Shown here: positions 58,650-64,000 of the stretch, in pieces
Numbering within the stretch: the stretch's first letter is position 1
Layout of the letters: each line of letters begins with the position of its first letter
Origin: Azadirachta indica
Lineage: Eukaryota > Streptophyta > Magnoliopsida > Sapindales > Meliaceae
Assembly: GCA_022749755.1 (NCBI GenBank)
Contig: CM040440.1
Span: 928,824-992,823, forward strand
Length of the DNA stretch: 64,000 bases
Direction of reading: 5' to 3'
Notes under the pieces: generated by a model
The model's input: only the letters and a program-made list of their open reading frames with translations
The model's database searches: none
Told to the model about the DNA's origin: nothing
Program-made: the position numbers and the translations under genes

Positions 58650-60730
58650 ATATTTTTAGACACTTATCAGTTAATTACTTGTAAGATTTAATTTAATTTG
58701 TCTAAAATAAAATTAAAATTATACAAAGAAAAGAAAATACTATTCCTAAAAGACAAAAGTTATTCTTACATAGGGAGGATGGGTTCTCTTGTTACATAAC
58801 TTCAAAAACCTAAAATTTTTTAAAATAAATAGTTTACAATAGATTAGGTACTAATATTTAAAGTAGATAACCTTATAAGAGAAACAATGAGATCTATTTG
58901 ATACTGGAGGTAAATAGAATTTGGGATGTGAGGAAAAATTACTAAAAATTTGATTGTAACAATTTTTCATGTAGTTAATATTTCCCCATCATCTTTGATA
59001 GTCATAGTTTTTCTCTTATGAAGTTTTTTCATATTTTTTCTCCATTTTTATTTACGTTTGTTACTTGTTTGATAGTTTTGTTCTAGAGAATTTTAGGCGA
59101 GATTAAAGTCCTCAACAAGTTGTAATAAAACTTAGGTTCTAGGATGAAACAAATATGTCAACAACGCAAATTTCTAACTTATTGAAGTTTGATGTAGAAA
59201 ATTTTGACGGGAGATTTAATTATGGCTTATGGAAAATATAAGTCACGAATACATTAGTCCAATCTGGCTATCCAAGGCATTGAAGGGCAAGTCAACCCTA
59301 CAATATGGGTACTCAAGGCAAGTAAAGAGAATTGTGAGAAAGAGAATAGAGTAAGTTCAAAAATTAGATCTAAATCAATAAATGAAGATATTGGTACTAT
59401 CACTAACAATGTGTTTTTCTTCTCCATTAGAGGGTGGTCTCATCTAAGATAGAGTAAGACATTTCCATAGCATACCTCTAAGTTACTATAAAGAAAAAAA
59501 AAAAAAAAGACGTGCTTCTACTAGTGGGTTCATATTATTTTTGTAAGCAAGACATGGTTCAGAACTTATGTCGGGTATATATTGGAATTCATGTCAATGG
59601 TTGAAGACTCCCTAAGAAGCCAAACATAAGAGTAAGAAACATTTCAACATGGTGGTCAACACCTGAGTTGCCTTCCGTTCTTTCAGTGTGATATCTCCTT
59701 CTTCGTTATGTCTATCTATTCCTCCAATTCTAGTTGAAATAAGAATAACTAAAGTCTAGTGTATTGGGTCTCTAGTTTGAAAAGAGCCTAAGCTATCGAC
59801 TTAAGCTAGCCAATCCAGAATTCCAAATCAAGCCCATGATAACCGATAAATAGATTCAACACTCAACTTTCTGATACTACGATATAAAAAAGACGTTCAA
59901 TGATTTTCCTATCTACAGAATCTTGAAAGTTCTGGTTAGAGAAATTGCTAGAAAATCTTAAATTTTGATTCTAAGTGGTATATACTCTGCAAATAATGGA
60001 GAATGATGATTCTCTATGATGAAGTTTATAGCTCCATTGAAACCCAAGTATAAATAAAGTGTGTTTCATAAGCTGTATACAAGAGTAAATTTTGGTGAAG
60101 TATTTCAAAAGAGGTAAAGATGGCATGATTATCTGGATGAAACAATAATAAAGGTTGATTTCATCATGGGTAGTTGCTTAAGTTGAAAAAACTCATCAAG
60201 GTAGGAGAATATATGACTCCTTTTTTAGTAAGTATTTATATTCCAAAATTAAAAATGTCCTTATTTTTCTTATTTTAAGATAATATATATTATAAGGATA
60301 AGATAAAATTTTTATAAGATTTTAACTTCATCTATAGTGAAATTCAAATCATACAAAAATGAAATACTATCCTTAGAAAAAATAGATTATTATTCACTTT
60401 ACATAGAGAGGTTGGGTTCACTTTTCACATAACCTAAAAAACTCTAAATCTCTATAAATATATAGTTTCTGATATGAGTCAGGTTTATTGAAGGTAAGAA
60501 TATTTAATAGTCGGTGAAACTTTAGGGTGTAAGAAAAAATTACTAAAAGTGTAATTATAACAATTGTAACAATCTTTCATACGGTGAATTTTTCTCTCAT
60601 TGTTCTTCAACCATACTTTTTCTAAGTTTTTTACAAAAATACCTTGTGTAGTTGATATTTTTTTTAATCTACATTTTCATTTGTTACTTGTTTGATATTT
60701 TTGTGTTAAAAATTTTTTGATGGGATTAAG
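58650..60730 (+). mobile_element. Short Ty1/copia derivative with two LTRs
   Basis: The LTRs are about 58650-59106 and 60280-60730; shared landmarks include 'aaaaattactaaaa.t.tgat', 'gtaacaat.tttcat' and 'tttgttacttgtttgata'. After the 5' LTR, 'ttgtaataaaac' (59120-59131) is a decayed 'ttggtatcagagc' primer site, followed by 'ttaggttctagg'. A purine stretch near 60204-60218 ('aaggtaggagaatat') may be the polypurine tract. Only about 1.2 kb lies between the LTRs, against 4 kb or more in complete copia elements, so most of pol is missing. Confidence 0.7.
59155..59330 (+). pseudogene. Copia gag N-terminus (truncated)
   Basis: From the ATG at 59155 it reads MSTTQISNLLKFDVENFDGR, then FNYGLWKI, then a stop. 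The pattern 'K.FDGR.N..LW...M...L...G' is the start of plant copia Gag. A second frame gives QSGYPRH after the stop. No zinc knuckle, protease, integrase or RT could be read before the 3' LTR. Confidence 0.75.
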
Positions 60731-61408
60731 AAGATTTTTCATATATATTAAAATGAAAGTTATGAAAGCACCATGACTATAACTAAGGATAAATCAATGA
60801 TTAAGTTGAAAATTCTATAACTCCTATACCAAGCTTAAGGTACATACTTAATTAACCTACAAAACTACATAAAATATATTAAAATCTACAAAGCTATGTG
60901 GCTAGATGATATAAAACTCCTTTGTCAAGATGCATATATAAAAAGGTGTTATTAACAACTAATTTTCTTAAGGGCCAGCTAATTAACCACAGGTTACGAT
61001 AATGCTAAGAATGAGACAAATATTGATTTTTTTAATATTTGATATGTTCATAATTCATATATATTTTTATCTTATATTCCTTGATCTTACGAGTTAGTTC
61101 TCGTCTTTTTGATTTGTTAGTTGCATTTCGTATTTTGTAGGCATTCCAAAACAAAGGTCAAGAATCGAGCTTAATCGAAGGGAAATTAAGCATCTCAATA
61201 AGGAAGCTAGAGAACGCAATATTAATGTGCACTTGTAAGCCTTTTTGTTGATGCCAAGCACCAAGCATCAAAAAGAAACACCAAGCCTCTATTTTTCAAG
61301 GGTTTAAAATGCAAGAAGAACACAAAAAGGGCAATAACCATTGTGCGTTAGTGCGAACCCAGGCACATAGCCGCGCCATGGCCTCTAATCTCCACAAGCT
61401 GATTAAAA
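60731..61408. other. Spacer and possible gypsy LTR fragment before the gap
   Basis: 60731-61020 holds nothing recognisable. 61110-61408 ('tttgttagttgcatttcgta', 'ttttgtaggcatt') and then GC-richer 'cacatagccgcgccatggcc' resembles the LTR at 3540-3660 and the GC repeat at 93-376 in layout, so it may be another LTR of that family. This is tentative. Confidence 0.3.
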
Positions 61409-61508
61409 NNNNNNNNNNNNNNNNNNNNNNNNNNNNNNNNNNNNNNNNNNNNNNNNNNNNNNNNNNNNNNNNNNNNNNNNNNNNNNNNNNNNNNNNNNNN
61501 NNNNNNNN
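61409..61508. other. Assembly gap (100 N)
   Basis: Exactly 100 N, the placeholder length for a gap of unknown size. It lies next to the C-rich left part of a hAT-type MITE. Confidence 1.
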
Positions 61509-62030
61509 ATTTCCAATTTATTAATGGGACGGAGATTAGTTTACTTCTCCCCACCTCACCCCCACCCCATTCCACAATAAAACATAATATAAATATATTA
61601 TAATTTATAAATTAAATTATATATATAAATATAATTATATATTATCATTTCTAAAATTATATATTATAATTAAATGTAATTAGTAATAAAAATTATGAAG
61701 TCATGAATTAATCTTATAAAAAATAGAATTTACAAATAAAAAGTAAAAGATTAAAAATTAAAAAGACTCCATATTGTGTTTTCAATAATATATTAATAAT
61801 ATTTTTATTTAAATTAATTAAATTCTTATATTATCAAAATTAATTTATAAAAATAATATAAAATGGGAATTGATATGGGGATAGGGAACTCATTCCCCAT
61901 GCAGGGATTCTCCATCCCCATCCCATTAAATTTAGTGGGGAATGGAACGGGGAATGGAAGTTAAAATAGAAAACGGGGTGGAGAACGGGACATGCCTCCC
62001 CACCCCCACCCCGCCCCATTGCCATCCCTA
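61509..62030. mobile_element. hAT-type MITE, right part; left end lost in gap
   Basis: The minus strand starts at 62030 'tagggatggcaatggggcgg', then 'ggtgggggtggggaggcatg', a well-known terminal type of plant non-autonomous hAT elements. A second G-rich block (minus strand) is at 61540-61570. Between them the DNA is extremely AT-rich. No transposase is present. The left terminus should lie in or just before the gap. Confidence 0.65.
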
Positions 62031-62037
62031 ATCTATG

Positions 62038-62800
62038 TTAAGCACAAATTTGAAAAAACAAAAAAAAAAGCATATTGCTTAAAAATAAGTCAAAAAATAC
62101 TAAAATGAAATAAGCAAGCATTAACTCTTAAAATCGTTTTAAAAAAGAAATGTTTTAGTTAAATCAAACTCAGAAATGAAAAAGAACATAATGATAGTAT
62201 GAATGCAGCACAAAAACTAAATCATATAAGTGAAATATAATAAAGTAACCACTAAGTAAAATAAATCAATCATTACACCATGTTAATAAATCATATAAAA
62301 AGAAAGCACTAAGTAAAATAAATCAACCATTAAATCATGTCAATAAATCATATATGTGAAATACAATAAAGCACAATATGTTAGAATAAAAAAGAGCAAG
62401 AAACAGCAGATACATTAAGCACAAATATGCAGACCAAAAAAAAAAAAAAATTAAGTATGGTGCTTAAAAATTAAAATAAGCAAGCATTGACTCTTAAAAT
62501 CTTTAAAAAGAAGAAATGTTTTTAGATATGTTTTAGTTAAATCAAACTCAAAAACAGCCAAAGGGAAAAATGTAGCAATTAAGGATGGTCTGAATGCAGC
62601 ACAAAACTAAATCATACGAGGGAAATATAGTAAAATAAGTCCTAAGTAAAATAAATCAATCATTACACCATGTGAATAAAATCATATAGTAAAGTGAGCA
62701 CTAAATAAAATAAAAGCAACGATTAAATCATATGAATAAATCATATAAAAAGCGATTAAATCATGTGAATAAATCAATAAGTAAAATAAAGTAACCATTA
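62038..62800. repeat. Two ~377-bp direct repeats with inner ~65-bp repeats
   Basis: 'ttaagcacaaat' starts at 62038 and again at 62415. Both units continue with 'aataagcaagcattaactct' (second copy 'attgactct'), 'gttttagttaaatcaaactc' and 'gaatgcagcacaaaa', then several copies of 'aaatcatat..gtgaaatata' with 'taagtaaaataaatcaa.catta'. A shorter third piece is at about 63408-63470, ending 'aaaaaagagcaagaaacag'. Confidence 0.75.
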
Positions 62801-63402
62801 AATCATGTCATTTTTTTTTATGTAATCTCCAAGCAAAAGCTTAGAGCAAACATAGTAACAAAGGCCAAAAAATATATAAAGGAGGAAAAAGCATAGTAGT
62901 GTTTGAATAATCATGTTAGAAACATGAATAAAGAATTAAAAAAAAATGTAAGAACATGAGAAAGCCAATTTCACAATCCAAACAAGTAGAATCTAGTAGC
63001 TACATCCAAACATAGCAGCAAATGAAAAAGACAAACAATAGAACCCAGTAATAAAATAAGACCAACAAGCCAAATTTGTAACCAAAAAGTCAAGCAGCAA
63101 CCAGCCAACAACCTAGTAGTGACATGGAAACAAACAAGAAAACCACCAAACCAATAAACAAAATCCAACAAGCATTCCAAACATGCAACCAGCATGTTAA
63201 CGGGAAATCAAAAAGCCAAAAATGTATGCAGTAGTAGTCAGCATCAAGAGAAAAGCCATTGGACACCAAAAACAATTGCCAATAATTAGAAAAATTAATG
63301 AAATCTATAATTAGGGAAACCTATGCTGTCCTAAGTAAGAAAAGATTTAATCTCCAAAAGGGGTTGCTTCACTAGGAATGGAAGAAGAGGGAAATTCCAA
63401 TA
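62801..63402. other. Spacer, no gene; open frames not supported
   Basis: Overlapping minus-strand frames at 62971-63275 give hydrophobic peptides from A-rich repeated sequence ('aaccagccaacaacc', 'caaacaagaaaaccaccaaa'). No domain or start context is convincing. It is probably the 3' part of the MULE to the right. Confidence 0.4.
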
Positions 63403-64000
63403 TTAATAAATCATATAAATGGGATTTAGTAAAGCACAAAATTTTAGAATAAAAAAGAGCAAGAAACAGTACGTAATGTCTACTGCAAGGAAGTGGATTT
63501 CCAATACTGCCATCACTCTTTTCTGTCTATCAAACATGAAAGTAATTAACATCACATCTATTATGTGCATATGCTTTTTAAGTAATGAAAGAAACTGACT
63601 CCAACTGTCTAAATTTTCACCTTTACATACACAAATAGCTAAAGGGAAGATATCATTATTGGCATCTAAGGCTACTGCACTGAGCACGATCCCACCATAG
63701 GGTGTCCTTAGGTGACAAAACCATCCATACTAATAAACCTCTTACACAGCCCATCATATTTGTTGTGTCGCAAAGCTCACGAACATCCTTTTGAAGTTGT
63801 CAATAGAATCTTGTTAGATTTTTACAGTTGCTCCTCTATTCTTTTTCAGTAAAATGTGGCCATAATCCTGAAGCCAAGTGTAAGAACTCGTGAAGCCAGC
63901 TGCTGCCATCCTAAGAGCTTTCTTCTTAACTATGTACAACCTTTTTTTTGTTTTCCCAACACCAAACATTTTGCAAAACTTAATAGCTAATGCATCCGAA
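63403..64000 (-). pseudogene. MULE (MuDR-type) transposase, partial, off right edge
   Basis: The minus strand reads, in the best frames, 'SDALAIKFCKMFGVGKTKKR' then 'MAAAGFTSSYTWLQDYGHIL' (about 63830-64000). It continues 'GWFCHLRTPYGGIVLSAVAL' and 'DANNDIFPLAICVCKGENLD', then 'SWSQFLSLLKKHM' and 'FMFDRQKRVM' (63500-63730). The 'G.D.......YGG.LL.A...D.NN...P.A' and 'E....W..FL..L' spacing is the MULE transposase core. The catalytic Asp expected in 'GLDGCHL' has been lost at 'YGWFCHL'. At least three stops interrupt it (near 63735-63830), and it becomes unreadable after about 63480. The rest lies beyond the window. Confidence 0.8.

Noticed and set aside
62971..63275. Hydrophobic minus-strand open frames
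   Set aside because: Derived from A-rich repeated DNA next to a decayed transposon, with two overlapping frames equally hydrophobic.

Overview
The window is repeat-rich nuclear DNA from a flowering plant, very probably a eudicot. The evidence is plant-type Ty3/gypsy and Ty1/copia retrotransposons, plant hAT, MULE and CACTA-type DNA transposons, strongly AT-rich spacers and one intact plant kinase gene. The species cannot be fixed from the sequence. Only one gene looks intact: an inositol-tetrakisphosphate 1-kinase (ITPK) coding sequence on the minus strand at 42204-43253. Every other recognisable coding stretch is a broken transposon gene.

Layout. 1-3800: remnant of an LTR element whose only ORF is a frameshifted 'putative plant transposon protein', with GC-rich tandem repeats in its LTR material. 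5770-6223: five ~80-bp tandem repeats ending in a CACTA-type terminus. 7856-9892: decayed hAT transposase. 10731 on: a Tat-like LTR. 13199-21922: Athila-type gypsy copy A (minus). 22915-39466: chromovirus gypsy element C (minus), bounded by a perfect 5-bp target-site duplication (TATGC) and split by a second Athila-type copy B at 27880-35965. 39520 on: another LTR start. 42111-43480: the ITPK gene with its TATA box and a downstream hexanucleotide microsatellite. 43797-48138: two AT-rich inverted-repeat elements. 50060-56420: a Tat-type gypsy remnant (plus) interrupted by an 816-bp MULE-like element. 58650-60730: a short copia derivative. 61409-61508: a 100-N assembly gap inside or next to a hAT-type MITE. 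62038-62800: ~377-bp duplicated repeats. 63403-64000: MULE transposase remnant running off the right edge.

There is no operon-like or cooperative gene system here; the story is nested insertion and decay. C landed in older DNA and was later interrupted by B just upstream of its protease. A and B are close relatives of each other. Both have a full right-hand LTR of identical length (1383 bp), both stop at the same internal point on the left, and neither keeps a complete second LTR. Coordinates of LTR edges without a target-site duplication are by eye and approximate. I found no convincing new system; the best leads are the shared one-LTR structure of A and B, the in-frame RT deletion in B, the short LTR element with a non-pol ORF at the left edge, and the question of whether the ITPK gene is a retrocopy.
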